64,000 nt of DNA from Bacillota bacterium (GCA_023392535.1 JAEVYY010000004.1:8313-72312), one strand, 5' to 3'. Positions 51,671-61,115 are shown, counted from the stretch's first letter. The notes: generated by a model not told the origin, from the sequence alone. Translations and numbers: made by a program.

Positions 51671-52927
51671 ATGACAACAAAACAAAGGTATGATTCAGCA
51701 AGAAAGATGTACCAGGCAATCGGAGTTGATACAGATGCAGCGATCGCTGCATTAGAAAATATTTCTATCTCCATGCACTGCTGGCAGGGAGATGATGTAA
51801 CCGGATTTGACCATGAGGGTATACTTGACGGAGGAATTCAGGCGACTGGGCATTATCCGGGAAAAGCACGTACACCGGAGGAACTTATGGCAGATATGGA
51901 TGAGGCATTCCGTTTAATCCCGGGAAAGCACAAGATCAATCTTCATGCATGTTATGCTATTTTTGAGGAGGGAGAGTTTGCAGACAGAGATCAGTTGGAG
52001 CCGAAGCACTTTAATAGATGGGTCGCATTTGCAAAGGAAAGAGGGTTGGGATTAGATTTTAATCCGACTATTTTTTCACATCCAATGATGAAAGATGGTC
52101 TGTCCTTATCAAGTCCGGATGAAGAAATCAGAAAATTCTGGATCGATCACTGCCAGGCATGCATCCGTATCTCGGAATATTTTGCAAAGGAGACAGGAAT
52201 GCCATGTGCCATGAATATTTGGATTCCGGATGGATATAAAGATATTCCCGCAGACCGTTTAGGACCAAGAGCAAGATTTAAAGATTCCTTAGACCAGATT
52301 TTAAATATGGATTATGACAAAGAAAAAGTACTTGTATGTTTGGAGTCCAAAGTATTTGGTATCGGACTGGAATCATATACGGTGGGTTCATCGGAATTTA
52401 CGGTCAATTATGCAGCCAGAAATGGAATTATCAGTTTGATGGATAACGGTCATTATCATCCGACAGAGGTGGTATCAGATAAAATTTCCTCTATGCTCTT
52501 ATTTGCAGATAAGATCGCACTTCATGTAACAAGGCCGGTAAGATGGGATAGCGATCACGTTGTGTTGTTTGACGATGAGACCAAAGAAATTGCGAAAGAA
52601 ATTGTACGTAATGATGCGATTGACAGGGTGTTACTGGGATTAGATTACTTTGATGCGAGCATTAATCGTATTAGTGCTTGGGTGGTCGGAATGCGAAATA
52701 TGCAAAAGGCACTTTTATATGCATTGCTTTCACCGCATAAGAAATTAAAAGTTTTGCAGGATACAAATCAGTTGACAGAAGCTATGATGTTGCAGGAGGA
52801 AGTGAAGACATATCCCTTTGGAGATGTTTGGAATTATTTCTGTGAAGAACAGAGAGTGCCTGTAAGGGAACAATGGTTTTGGGAAGTGCAGAAATATGAA
52901 AAAGACGTATTGCGGAAACGAATTTGA
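51671..52927 (+). CDS. rhaA: L-rhamnose isomerase
   Basis: The 418-residue enzyme converts L-rhamnose to L-rhamnulose. Family blocks are ISISMHCWQGDDVTGFDHEG, KINLHACYAIFEEGEFADR, GLDFNPTIFSHPMMKDGLSL and MDNGHYHPTEVVSDKISSML. Conserved His/Asp/Glu residues bind the metals. Length fits RhaA. ATG 51671 follows AAAGGA 23 bases after rhaB. No rhaD aldolase follows; the operon ends here, convergent with an AraC gene. Confidence 0.97.
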   Translation: MTTKQRYDSARKMYQAIGVDTDAAIAALENISISMHCWQGDDVTGFDHEGILDGGIQATGHYPGKARTPEELMADMDEAFRLIPGKHKINLHACYAIFEEGEFADRDQLEPKHFNRWVAFAKERGLGLDFNPTIFSHPMMKDGLSLSSPDEEIRKFWIDHCQACIRISEYFAKETGMPCAMNIWIPDGYKDIPADRLGPRARFKDSLDQILNMDYDKEKVLVCLESKVFGIGLESYTVGSSEFTVNYAARNGIISLMDNGHYHPTEVVSDKISSMLLFADKIALHVTRPVRWDSDHVVLFDDETKEIAKEIVRNDAIDRVLLGLDYFDASINRISAWVVGMRNMQKALLYALLSPHKKLKVLQDTNQLTEAMMLQEEVKTYPFGDVWNYFCEEQRVPVREQWFWEVQKYEKDVLRKRI

Positions 52928-52951
52928 ATAAGCTTGACATAGCAGGTAAGC

Positions 52952-53857
52952 TTAGCAATCGGTTACCGCAAGATTCTGCTCTTTGCGATAGTCTCTGGCA
53001 CTCTTTTTATAATATCTTTTAAAAGCAGTTGAAAAATGTTCTACAGAAGAATACCCTAGCTGGTAGGCAATTTGTGTGATTTGCTTTTCCGAATCTGCTA
53101 AAAGAAGCAAAGCAGCAGACATCTTTGCTTCGGATTTTTTCTGTAAAAACGTTTTGCCATAATGCGCTTTTAAAAGACGTTCGGTCTGCCTCGGACTTAA
53201 TCCCAAACGAGTAGAAAGTAAGTCAAGTGTAAGATCCTTATACTCATATAAAAAGCTTTCTTCTATCACAATATATTTACGATCAAACAAATTAGAGGGT
53301 CCGAAGTGCGCTTTGGATCCTTTATCAGATAAATTCTGTTCCTTATCGCGATATTCATAATTCCGAATTAATCTTACAATCAGCTGCTTTAGGAGCGTTT
53401 CCACTTCCGTCATATAACCAGTATCCTGATGCTCCAATTCATAGAAGATCATTTGCAGAATGGGATAAATATTTTGAGTGTCCTGCCCGTACCAAAAAGA
53501 AGTTTTTTCGAAACGAGATATAAATTCCACATTTTTCTGTCTGGCAGGGGATAGGTGCTTTTTCTCAAGCTTAAGATAGATGCAGTATTCTGCCATGGGA
53601 TCCTTTTTATCAGGCGTCTGCTCATGCGCTACATGAGGACCGGTAATATAAAGTGTGTTGGGTCTTACTTCGTAGCTATTATTATCAATCCGCGCTTTTC
53701 CATGTCCATAAGGAATGTAATGGACCTCATAACTGTTGCGACTATGACTATGTAGAGGGATAGAGCGCAAAAAACGTTCGAATACGATATTTAGTGCATA
53801 AAAAGAATAGTTATCAATAGAGAAATGGATATTTAAGTCCGTATATTTAGTATGCAT
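52952..53857 (-). CDS. AraC family regulator of the dehydrogenase/FucU cluster
   Basis: The 301-residue protein has an N-terminal cupin sensor (IPLHSHSRNSYEVHYIPYGHG; YEVRPNTLYITGPHVAHEQTP) and a C-terminal AraC domain (LTLDLLSTRLGLSPRQTERLL; ITQIAYQLGYSSVEHFSTAFK). It is divergent from the alcohol dehydrogenase-AKR-FucU cluster, which it probably controls. The 225-base intergenic region should hold the operators. Confidence 0.88.
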   Translation of the reverse strand: MHTKYTDLNIHFSIDNYSFYALNIVFERFLRSIPLHSHSRNSYEVHYIPYGHGKARIDNNSYEVRPNTLYITGPHVAHEQTPDKKDPMAEYCIYLKLEKKHLSPARQKNVEFISRFEKTSFWYGQDTQNIYPILQMIFYELEHQDTGYMTEVETLLKQLIVRLIRNYEYRDKEQNLSDKGSKAHFGPSNLFDRKYIVIEESFLYEYKDLTLDLLSTRLGLSPRQTERLLKAHYGKTFLQKKSEAKMSAALLLLADSEKQITQIAYQLGYSSVEHFSTAFKRYYKKSARDYRKEQNLAVTDC

Positions 53858-54082
53858 AAGCCGCCCCCTTTTTTTGTAAAACGTAAAGCTGATATGATAT
53901 CAATGCTATTAAGAATACTTAGTTTGAGCGTATCAGAAATACCCTGTAGGGTCAATGAAAACATGCGATAACACGACACAAAATGAAAGGAAATGTCAAG
54001 TATAGGTATTATACAAAAATTGGAAAAGGATATAATGGAATTAAGCGAAGAACCTATTTTAGAATGAATGGAGGATGTTACT

Positions 54083-55132
54083 ATGGCAAAGATGACAGGA
54101 GCAATTTTACCAGGAAACAGTACTGTAGAATTAAAGGAATTCGATATTCCGACACCAGGATACGGGCAAGTGCTTGTACAAACAAAGGCAACTACAATCT
54201 GTGGAAGCGATATCAGATGTATTTACAGAGAACATGTTGGAAAAGGGCCGGAAGGCTACATACCAGGAATGATCGCAGGACACGAACCGTGCGGACAAAT
54301 CGTAGAAGTGGGAGAAGGTCTGAAACGTTTTAAAAAAGGAGACCGTGTTATTATCTATCATATATCAGGCTGCGGTGTATGTAATGACTGTAGAAGAGGA
54401 TACTACATCTCTTGTTCCAGTGAGCACAGAAAAGCGTATGGATGGCAAAGAGATGGTGGGATGGCACCTTATATAGTGGCAGATGAGAAGGATTTGATCG
54501 CATTGCCAGATGAACTCACCTTTAAAGATGGTGCCCAGGTTGCCTGTGGATTCGGTACGGTATATGAAGCAATGGAAAAGATAGGTGTTTGCGGCAATGA
54601 TGCAGTACTGGTCACAGGTCTGGGACCGGTAGGTCTAGCTGCGCTTATGCTGGCAAAAGCCATGGGCGCAAATCTGCTAATCGGTGTCGAAATGAATGAT
54701 TATCGTATTGATCTGGCTAAAAAATTAGGCCTTGTAGACCATGTATTAAAACCGGGTGCAGATACGCTGGATCAGATCCTTAAGGTGACCGGTGGTAGGG
54801 GGGTGGAGCGTGCCATTGATGCAAGTGCTGCGGATCCAGGAAGACAAATAGCAGTAAGAGCAACACGTGAATGGGGAAAAATAGCATTTGTTGGAGAAGG
54901 CGGTACAGTAAGCTTGAATCCAAGTCCGGATATGATTCATGGACAAAAAACTATATATGGTTCCTGGGTAACCTCTCTTTGGAGAATGGAAGAACTGGTA
55001 GAACGTCTGGTAAGATGGAATATTCATCCGGAAGATTTGATTACCGATGAATTCCCACTGGAAAAAGCGGGAGAAGCCTATGCACTCATGGCAGGTGGAA
55101 ATTGTGGAAAAGTTGCTGTTACATTTGATTAA
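54083..55132 (+). CDS. Zinc-dependent medium-chain alcohol/polyol dehydrogenase
   Basis: The 349-residue enzyme has catalytic-zinc residues in TICGSDIRCIYREH and MIAGHEPCGQIVEVG. The full structural-zinc cysteine set is present in SGCGVCNDCRRGYYISC, and the NAD site is LVTGLGPVGLAALMLAKA. It resembles sorbitol/threonine dehydrogenase-type MDR enzymes. It lacks an encapsulation peptide, unlike the microcompartment dehydrogenase. It shares a cluster with an aldo/keto reductase and FucU, so the substrate may be a deoxy-sugar, its alditol or lactaldehyde. ATG 54083 follows GGAGG (spacing 7). Confidence 0.88.
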   Translation: MAKMTGAILPGNSTVELKEFDIPTPGYGQVLVQTKATTICGSDIRCIYREHVGKGPEGYIPGMIAGHEPCGQIVEVGEGLKRFKKGDRVIIYHISGCGVCNDCRRGYYISCSSEHRKAYGWQRDGGMAPYIVADEKDLIALPDELTFKDGAQVACGFGTVYEAMEKIGVCGNDAVLVTGLGPVGLAALMLAKAMGANLLIGVEMNDYRIDLAKKLGLVDHVLKPGADTLDQILKVTGGRGVERAIDASAADPGRQIAVRATREWGKIAFVGEGGTVSLNPSPDMIHGQKTIYGSWVTSLWRMEELVERLVRWNIHPEDLITDEFPLEKAGEAYALMAGGNCGKVAVTFD

Positions 55133-55161
55133 ACGTTGGAAGATAATTAGGGAGGGCAGAC

Positions 55162-56169
55162 ATGAGTAATTTTGTGGATCCGGCACTGGTGCCAAAAAGA
55201 GTGTTGTATACAGGTGCAGAAATACCTGGAATGGGTCTTGGAACATTCGGATCGGATAAGTATAACAAAGAGCAGGTATCAAAGGCCGTCTATGGAGCCA
55301 TCAAAAGTGGTTATCGTTTGATAGACTGCGCATCGGTATATCAAAATGAAGACCAGATCGGAGAAGTATTAGAACAAATCTTACGGGAGGGCGTGATCAA
55401 AAGGGAAGAACTGTTTGTCACTTCAAAAGTATGGAATGATAAACATGAAAAAGTAATAGAGTCTTGTAAACAAAGCTTAAAGGATTTAAAATTGTCTTAC
55501 CTTGATCTTTATTTTGTACATTGGCCTTTTCCCAATTATCATGAACCAGGCTGTAGTGGGGATACGAGAAATCCCGATTCCAAGCCGTTCTCACAGGAAG
55601 AGTTTATGCGGACGTGGCGTCAATGCGAAGTATTAGTGGAAATGGGACTGGTAAAACAGATCGGAATGTCAAATATGACCATACCGAAACTTGAGCAAAT
55701 ACTACCATTATGTAAGATTCAGCCAGCAGCGATGGAAATGGAGCTACACCCGAGTTTCCAGCAAAAAGAGTTATTTACCTATGTTCGGGAACATAATATT
55801 GTTCCGATCGGGTATTGCCCGATCGGTTCGCCATCCAGACCGGAACGGGATAGAACGGCTGATGACGTTGCTGATATTGAGTTGCCGGCAGTGGTAGAAG
55901 CTGCAAAGGCACACAAGGTACATCCGGCAACTATCTGTCTGAAATGGGCCGTGCAGCGTGGACAAATTCCAATTCCTTTTTCTGTGAAAGAAGACCAATA
56001 TGTAATGAATTTAAAGTGTTGTACAAAAGATGCGCTGACAGAAGCGGAAATGGAAGCGATAGATGGGGAAGACAAAAACGGTAGGCTGGTCAAGGGACAG
56101 GTTTTCCTATGGAAAAATGCAAAGGGATGGGAAGATCTTTGGGATCTTGATGGAACGATAACAGAATAA
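55162..56169 (+). CDS. Aldo/keto reductase
   Basis: The 335-residue TIM-barrel oxidoreductase has the catalytic tetrad spread over GYRLIDCASVYQNEDQIGE (Asp and Tyr), VTSKVWND (Lys) and LYFVHWPFPN (His). GMSNMTIPKLEQIL, HPSFQQKEL and IPIPFSVKEDQ follow, the last being the NADPH-binding region. ATG follows GGGAGG 29 bases after the dehydrogenase. It probably acts on a sugar or small aldehyde related to fucose or rhamnose. Confidence 0.9.
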   Translation: MSNFVDPALVPKRVLYTGAEIPGMGLGTFGSDKYNKEQVSKAVYGAIKSGYRLIDCASVYQNEDQIGEVLEQILREGVIKREELFVTSKVWNDKHEKVIESCKQSLKDLKLSYLDLYFVHWPFPNYHEPGCSGDTRNPDSKPFSQEEFMRTWRQCEVLVEMGLVKQIGMSNMTIPKLEQILPLCKIQPAAMEMELHPSFQQKELFTYVREHNIVPIGYCPIGSPSRPERDRTADDVADIELPAVVEAAKAHKVHPATICLKWAVQRGQIPIPFSVKEDQYVMNLKCCTKDALTEAEMEAIDGEDKNGRLVKGQVFLWKNAKGWEDLWDLDGTITE

Positions 56170-56187
56170 AAAAATAGGAGTGTTTAT

Positions 56188-56628
56188 ATGTTAAAAGGAA
56201 TACCTAAAATAATATCACCAGAATTGTTAAAAGTATTATGTGAAATGGGACATAGTGACAGATTGGTTATTGCAGATGGCAATTTTCCGGCGGAATCCAT
56301 GGGAAAGGACGCCATTGTGATCCGATGTGATGGGCATGGCGTGCCTGAAATATTAGATGCGATCTTACAAATTTTTCCATTGGACACATATATAGAGCAT
56401 CCGGTAAATCTTATGGAGGTCATGCCAGGCGATCAAGTTAGGACTCCAATTTGGGATACTTATCGTGACATCGTAACCAAATATGATGAGCGGGGAACAA
56501 AAGCGATCGGACAGATCGAACGCTTCCAGTTCTATGAAGAAACAAAAAAAGTCTATGCAGTCATCGCCACAGGGGAGAGTGCATTATATGCCAATATTAT
56601 GTTGCAAAAAGGTGTTGTAGTGGGATAA
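56188..56628 (+). CDS. fucU: L-fucose mutarotase-like protein (FucU/RbsD family)
   Basis: The 146-residue protein begins MLKGIPKIISPELLKVLCEM and has GHSDRLVIADGNFPAES with the catalytic His. PVNLMEVMPGD and FYEETKKVYAVIATGE follow. These are hallmarks of the FucU branch of the RbsD/FucU mutarotases, which interconvert alpha and beta L-fucose. It ends the cluster and is followed by a terminator. It lies 40 kb from fucI, but its presence ties this cluster to deoxy-sugar use. Confidence 0.9.
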   Translation: MLKGIPKIISPELLKVLCEMGHSDRLVIADGNFPAESMGKDAIVIRCDGHGVPEILDAILQIFPLDTYIEHPVNLMEVMPGDQVRTPIWDTYRDIVTKYDERGTKAIGQIERFQFYEETKKVYAVIATGESALYANIMLQKGVVVG

Positions 56629-56643
56629 ACACAATAGGAAAGA

Positions 56644-56673
56644 GGCTTCACACGGAATCGGTGAAGCCCTTTT
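56644..56673 (+). terminator. Terminator after fucU
   Basis: GGCTTCAC (56644-56651) pairs with GTGAAGCC (56661-56668), followed by CTTTT. Confidence 0.85.
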
Positions 56674-56715
56674 CTGCAATTAATACGAAAATCATAAACT
56701 TGGAGAAACAATAGC

Positions 56716-57738
56716 ATGGAACCATATTATTATAGTCAGATGAATAAGCAAAACCAAAGGATTTATCAGGTCATTAAGAATGGTCTTTTGTCACTTGCAC
56801 CGGATTTTGAAGTTCCGAGAATGGACGGAAAGGAGCTTGCGGATATTTTTTATCAGATAAGGCTGGATTGTCCTGAGATCTTTTATGCTTCCACTTTTCA
56901 ATATTCTTTCTACCCGGATTCCACGTTGGTGAGAATGAAGCCCGTTTACCTATTTGATAGAAATAAAATCAGAGAGCATCAGAAGGCAATGAGAGTTCGG
57001 GTGGAAAAACTTGCCCGGACTGTAAAAGTAAAAGAAGAGTGGGAAATAGAGCAATATATTCACGATTTTATTTGTAAGAATGTGACATATGATAAGTTGA
57101 AAAAGCAATATTCTCATGAAATCATCGGGCCACTGGGACAGGGCATTGGCGTCTGTGAAGGAATGGCAAAGTCTGTGAAAATTCTTTGTGATGAACTTTC
57201 CATTCCCTGCATAGTTGTGATTTCGGAGAATAACCCGGAAAAGCACATCAAGTATAGGCATGCGTGGAATGTCATTCAAATCCAGGGAGCATGGTATCAT
57301 CTGGATGCTACTTTTGATCATTCATTGGGAAAAAAAGAAGTAAGATATGACTATTTTAATCTGGCTGATAAGAGTATTTTTAAAGATCATGAGCCTTCCA
57401 TCTATAAAATTCCAGCTTGCATTGATGAGCTGCATTTCTATTATAAAGAAAAGAAGTTGTCTTTTACCAAAATGGAAGAGGTGGCAAAGCGCTGTGAACA
57501 GGCAATGAAAAAAGGAAAAGTATTGACTTTTCATTGGCGGGGGAGCTATCTTACGAAAACTGTTATGGAAGAATTGGTGCATCTCATAACTTCCAAGGCA
57601 AAGGAAAAAAGCAGACATAGTCAGATTTCCATCAATTGGCCACAGGCCGTCATCCGTGTAAGATTCATACAGGAACAGCTTGAAGAAGCGGTGAAGGTAG
57701 AGGATGTGTATGAAGAGGAAAATGACACAATATTGTAA
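56716..57738 (+). CDS. Transglutaminase-like domain protein
   Basis: The 340-residue protein has a transglutaminase/protease-like core with Cys147 in GIGVCEGMAKSVKILC, His182 in RHAWNVIQI and Asp197 in WYHLDATFDHS, the catalytic triad order of that superfamily. The N-terminal 100 residues are an unassigned helical region. No signal peptide is seen, so it is probably cytoplasmic. The C-terminus is charged. Role unknown; it may act as a peptidase. Confidence 0.82.
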   Translation: MEPYYYSQMNKQNQRIYQVIKNGLLSLAPDFEVPRMDGKELADIFYQIRLDCPEIFYASTFQYSFYPDSTLVRMKPVYLFDRNKIREHQKAMRVRVEKLARTVKVKEEWEIEQYIHDFICKNVTYDKLKKQYSHEIIGPLGQGIGVCEGMAKSVKILCDELSIPCIVVISENNPEKHIKYRHAWNVIQIQGAWYHLDATFDHSLGKKEVRYDYFNLADKSIFKDHEPSIYKIPACIDELHFYYKEKKLSFTKMEEVAKRCEQAMKKGKVLTFHWRGSYLTKTVMEELVHLITSKAKEKSRHSQISINWPQAVIRVRFIQEQLEEAVKVEDVYEEENDTIL

Positions 57739-57869
57739 AACGTGGAAGAGGTTGCTATAATAACGAAAAGAAAGTCATACGTTTCGGTGGCATGTTCTGG
57801 AAAGCCTCACACTCATATTATATGGCGGAAGCCATATACTGTAAAAATAGAAAAATACAGGAGAAATAT

Positions 57870-58784
57870 ATGTGTACAGCTATCACATTAAGATCTGACC
57901 CTGGAGAACAATTTTTTGGCAGGAACATGGACTTCTCTTATCCAATCATACCGCAGTTTTTTATCATTCCCAATTTTTATCAATGGAGTAACACTTTAAA
58001 CCAAATGCAAATGACGGATACCTATCGTTTTATTGGAATCGGTCAAAAAGTAGATAATCTTCTTGGCTTTTTTGATGGTGTTAATGAAAAGGGTTTTGCA
58101 GCGGCAGTGCTATATTTTCCTGATTATGTGAAATATGATGACGAGTCTGTGGGAAAGTATGCAATTGCATCCATTGATTTTCTTCATTACTTGTTAGGGA
58201 ACTGTGATTCTGTTGAAAGGCTGCCGGAGGTTCTTGAAAATGTTATAGTAGTGGGAACACCGGATCCAGTAACAAATTCAATCGCACCACTTCATTGGAT
58301 GGCAACGGATCGAAGTGGTGCGTGTGTTGTGTTGGAGGCGACAGGAAATGGGATAGAAATCATAGATAATCCGATTGGCGTGATGGCAAATAGTCCAGAC
58401 TTTAAATGGCATATGACAAATTTGAGGAATTACATGGCAGCTTCGCCAATACAAAAAGAGAAGGCAGTCTGGGATGCTGTGACGTTGAAACCCTTCGGTC
58501 AGGCAGGGGGAACCAGTCTGCTTCCGGGTGGATTTACCTCACCTGAGCGTTTTGTAAGAGCGGCCTATTTAAAGTCCAATATACAGACACCTGCAGATGA
58601 TAAAGAAGCTATTATTGCATGCTTTCATATTATGGAAAGCGTATCTATTCCGAAAGGGGCGGTCAAAACGAGTAGGGATACCTATGATTATACAAAATAT
58701 ACTGCTTTTATCAATACCAATACGTGTGAGTATTTTTATAAAGGATATGATGATCTGGGTGTTACAAGTATAAGCCTTTCATAA
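57870..58784 (+). CDS. Choloylglycine hydrolase family protein (bile salt hydrolase / penicillin V acylase)
   Basis: The ATG at 57870 has AGGAGAAAT upstream and places Cys2 directly after Met, the autocatalytic nucleophile of this Ntn-hydrolase family. Earlier in-frame starts would bury it. Arg18 and Asp21 in FGRNMDFSY match conserved active-site positions, and Asn174 in ANSPDF aligns near the canonical Asn175. SPERFVRAAYL holds the later conserved Arg. At 304 residues it is slightly short for typical bile salt hydrolases (about 315-330). The substrate could be conjugated bile salts, penicillin V or acyl-homoserine-type amides. Confidence 0.88.
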   Translation: MCTAITLRSDPGEQFFGRNMDFSYPIIPQFFIIPNFYQWSNTLNQMQMTDTYRFIGIGQKVDNLLGFFDGVNEKGFAAAVLYFPDYVKYDDESVGKYAIASIDFLHYLLGNCDSVERLPEVLENVIVVGTPDPVTNSIAPLHWMATDRSGACVVLEATGNGIEIIDNPIGVMANSPDFKWHMTNLRNYMAASPIQKEKAVWDAVTLKPFGQAGGTSLLPGGFTSPERFVRAAYLKSNIQTPADDKEAIIACFHIMESVSIPKGAVKTSRDTYDYTKYTAFINTNTCEYFYKGYDDLGVTSISLS

Positions 58785-58799
58785 ATAGGAGAAATGTAC

Positions 58800-59405
58800 A
58801 TGGGAAAAAAGACGGAGCAATCGAAAATAGTATATGATAAAATGGCGTTGGAATATGATGAAAAGCCAGAGGGGTTCTATACGAAAGCACATAAAGAAGA
58901 GCTGCTAAGAAAGGTCGTTCTTAGCGATGGGGATACTATTCTGGACGTAGCCTGTGGCAATGGATATTTGTTGTCAGAACTTTCGAAAAAGGCGAAGGTA
59001 AAGGCGTTTGGTGTTGATATTGCAAAAGCGATGATTGCAGTTGCTAAAAAACGTTATCCTGAATGCGACTTTCAGGCGCAGCCTAGTTTTCCGCTTGAAT
59101 TTGAGAATAATACCGTCGATGTCATAACGGTGTCTTGTGCGTTTCATCATTTTGAAGATCCGCAAGGATTTGCAGATGAATGTAAGAGGGTTTTAAAAGA
59201 CGGTGGGGAGATCTACTTGGCGGAGCCATATTTTACGCCTCTGATACGTTTTGTTGCCAATGCATTCGTATTTCCGTTTACCCATTCAGGGGATGTCAAA
59301 GTTTATAGTGCAAAAGAGCTTTGTTCTTTTTTTAAAAAGGCTGGATTTTCAAAGATGCGGACATATGAAAAAGGCACTATACAATTTTTTACTGCAATGA
59401 AATAA
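58800..59405 (+). CDS. SAM-dependent class I methyltransferase
   Basis: The 201-residue protein has the Methyltransf_11/UbiE-type SAM motif ILDVACGNGYLLSEL, motif II-like GVDIAKAMIAVAKKRYPE and VDVITVSCAFHHFEDP. It is of the small-molecule type with no assignable substrate. ATG 58800 has AGGAG with spacing 8; the ATG at 58794 is too close. The following acetyltransferase frame touches its stop, suggesting co-transcription. Confidence 0.88.
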   Translation: MGKKTEQSKIVYDKMALEYDEKPEGFYTKAHKEELLRKVVLSDGDTILDVACGNGYLLSELSKKAKVKAFGVDIAKAMIAVAKKRYPECDFQAQPSFPLEFENNTVDVITVSCAFHHFEDPQGFADECKRVLKDGGEIYLAEPYFTPLIRFVANAFVFPFTHSGDVKVYSAKELCSFFKKAGFSKMRTYEKGTIQFFTAMK

Positions 59406-59431
59406 TGTTAAATTGGAAGGAAAGTGTCAGT

Positions 59432-59842
59432 ATGCAGATAGTTTATCAAACACCGAAAGCACAAGACTATGTTAGTCTTAGAATGCGTTCTGGAATGGGA
59501 AATAAAGATCTAAACAGAAGTGAGATCGCTTTAAAAAATTCACTGTTTACGGTGTCTCTTTATGACGAAGAAAAGTTGATTGGATTTGGCAGAATCGTCG
59601 GCGATGGAGGGATCACCTATGTTGTGAGTGATATTATGGTGGACAAGGAATATCAGCGAAGAGGATACGCAGAGCGGATCATGCAGGAAATAGATGCGTA
59701 TTTCGATGACAATACGCAAGAAGACAGTTATGTGTGCCTGATTGCCAATTATCCGGCAGATTTGCTTTACCATAAGCATCGGTTTCAATATTTAGAAAAT
59801 AAATGCGGAATGTTGCGAAATCAGGATAAAAACAGCAATTAA
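59432..59842 (+). CDS. GNAT family N-acetyltransferase
   Basis: The 136-residue GNAT has IGFGRIVGDGGITYVVSDIM followed by VDKEYQRRGYAERIMQEID, with the acetyl-CoA loop QRRGYA, and a C-terminal HRFQYLENKCGM. I placed the start at the ATG at 59432 (GGAAGGAAAG upstream); the frame opens at 59405 adjacent to the methyltransferase stop. Substrate unknown. Confidence 0.85.
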   Translation: MQIVYQTPKAQDYVSLRMRSGMGNKDLNRSEIALKNSLFTVSLYDEEKLIGFGRIVGDGGITYVVSDIMVDKEYQRRGYAERIMQEIDAYFDDNTQEDSYVCLIANYPADLLYHKHRFQYLENKCGMLRNQDKNSN

Positions 59843-59883
59843 TCTTAAGAAGAAACGACAGAGATAGCGGAAGGGAGGTAATC

Positions 59884-60363
59884 GTGTCAGTTGTAGACAA
59901 AATAGCAGAAGAATACACAGTCATATTGATGAGAAACCGAAGTGACTTCAATGAAAGAGCTGCCAGATGGTTCCATGAGAAATGGAAGGTCTCAGAAGAA
60001 TTATACGTTACTAGTATACAGGAATGTCAAAAGAAGCAAAGAAAAATACCACAGTGGTATTTGGTATTGATAGAAGATAAAATAATCGGCGGGTTAGGAG
60101 TCATTGAAAATGATTTTCATAAAAGAACGGATCTAACCCCTAATATCTGCGCACTATACATAGAAGAAGAGTATAGAAAACTGGGGATAGCAAAAAAACT
60201 ATTGGATTTTGTGTGCAAAGATCTGTCCACAATGGGTTATCAAGATGTTTATCTGATCACAGAGCATATGGATTTTTATGAGAAATGCGGATGGGAATTC
60301 CATTGTATGGTAGAGGAAGAGGATGGACACACAACAAGAATGTACCATATTGCATTGATATAA
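59884..60363 (+). CDS. GNAT family N-acetyltransferase
   Basis: The 159-residue protein starts at a GTG preceded by GGGAGG. It has GGLGVIENDFHKRTDLTPNI, then CALYIEEEYRKLGIAKKLLDF with the acetyl-CoA loop RKLGIA, and ends with DFYEKCGWEFHCMVEEEDGH. This resembles GNATs often found near resistance or tailoring genes. Substrate unknown. Confidence 0.86.
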   Translation: MSVVDKIAEEYTVILMRNRSDFNERAARWFHEKWKVSEELYVTSIQECQKKQRKIPQWYLVLIEDKIIGGLGVIENDFHKRTDLTPNICALYIEEEYRKLGIAKKLLDFVCKDLSTMGYQDVYLITEHMDFYEKCGWEFHCMVEEEDGHTTRMYHIALI

Positions 60364-60688
60364 TGATTATAAAAGTAAAGACAGAATAGGTTTTTATACA
60401 AGCTTCTTTATGTTATGATATAATAAACACAAGAGAGACAAGTGCGAAGCATTTTGCGAACGTAGAATGACGAATAGGAGCCGCATGTTCTTAATCTAAT
60501 AAAGGTAAATTCAGCGATGTGTGAGGGGAAACATGCTTTTAGAGGTTTACGATATAATAACGAAATTGAATAGAGTTACTATATTTAAAATCTGTCTATG
60601 ACTATGTCTAGGCGGATTTTTGGCTTATGCTGAAGTATTTTTAGATAGCAATGAGTAGTTGAATTGTTAATACAATCAGGACTTGAGA
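60364..60688. other. Intergenic region (325 bp) with one terminator and no gene
   Basis: The region holds AT-rich sequence, possible -10 elements (TATAAT near 60418 and 60552) and the stem-loop at 60588-60621. No ORF with a ribosome binding site and recognisable product is seen. Confidence 0.5.
60588..60621 (+). terminator. Stem-loop terminator
   Basis: AAATCTGTCTA (60588-60598) pairs with TAGGCGGATTT (60609-60619) allowing G-U pairs, followed by further T residues. Confidence 0.6.
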
Positions 60689-61104
60689 ATGACGGAATTA
60701 CGATTTAGGGGGAGTATTGAAAGAGCGATGATAAGAGCAGCTGAAAAGGTAATGAATGAGCATTGGATCATGATATTTGTAAGGGATTTGTATGGGTGAT
60801 TTCAAACGGTATCTTTCACTCTTTTCCTTACATACATATCATAGCTGTGAAAAATGAAAATCGCGGTCAGGGAATCGGAAAAACTCTCTTAAGGTTTGTT
60901 GAGAGCGCGTATTTGGCAAGGTATTCCAAGCTGTTTTTAGTGGTAGCTGATTTTAATATTAATGCTAAAAAGTTATATAAAAGAATAGGATATTCTGAAA
61001 TTGGTAAAATACATGATTTATATAGAAAAGGTATCAGTGAATATCTGATGATGAAGGTGAAAGAGGAAGAGTCAACTGGAATTAGTCTCAAGAGCAAAAA
61101 ATGA
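60689..61104 (+). pseudogene. GNAT acetyltransferase disrupted by a frameshift
   Basis: The C-terminal part is an intact GNAT fragment (FHSFPYIHIIAVKNENRGQGIG, then KTLLRFVES; KLYKRIGYSEIGKIHDLY) readable only from about 60763, where there is no ATG or ribosome binding site. In another frame, an ATG at 60689 gives MTELRFRGSIERAMIRAAEK up to NEHW at about 60765, then soon stops. Joining the two frames near 60763 gives a sensible GNAT of about 138 residues. A one-base indel has therefore probably inactivated the gene, or it is a sequencing error. Confidence 0.6.
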
Positions 61105-61115
61105 TGGGGTGCGAA

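Noticed and set aside
52927..52952. AAGCTT direct/inverted copies after rhaA as a terminator
   Set aside because: Only 6 bp of possible pairing and no T-run; too weak to call.
53983..54333. Plus-strand frame of 116 codons overlapping the alcohol dehydrogenase start
   Set aside because: Basic, Arg/Tyr-rich product in the wrong frame, overlapping a clear dehydrogenase gene.
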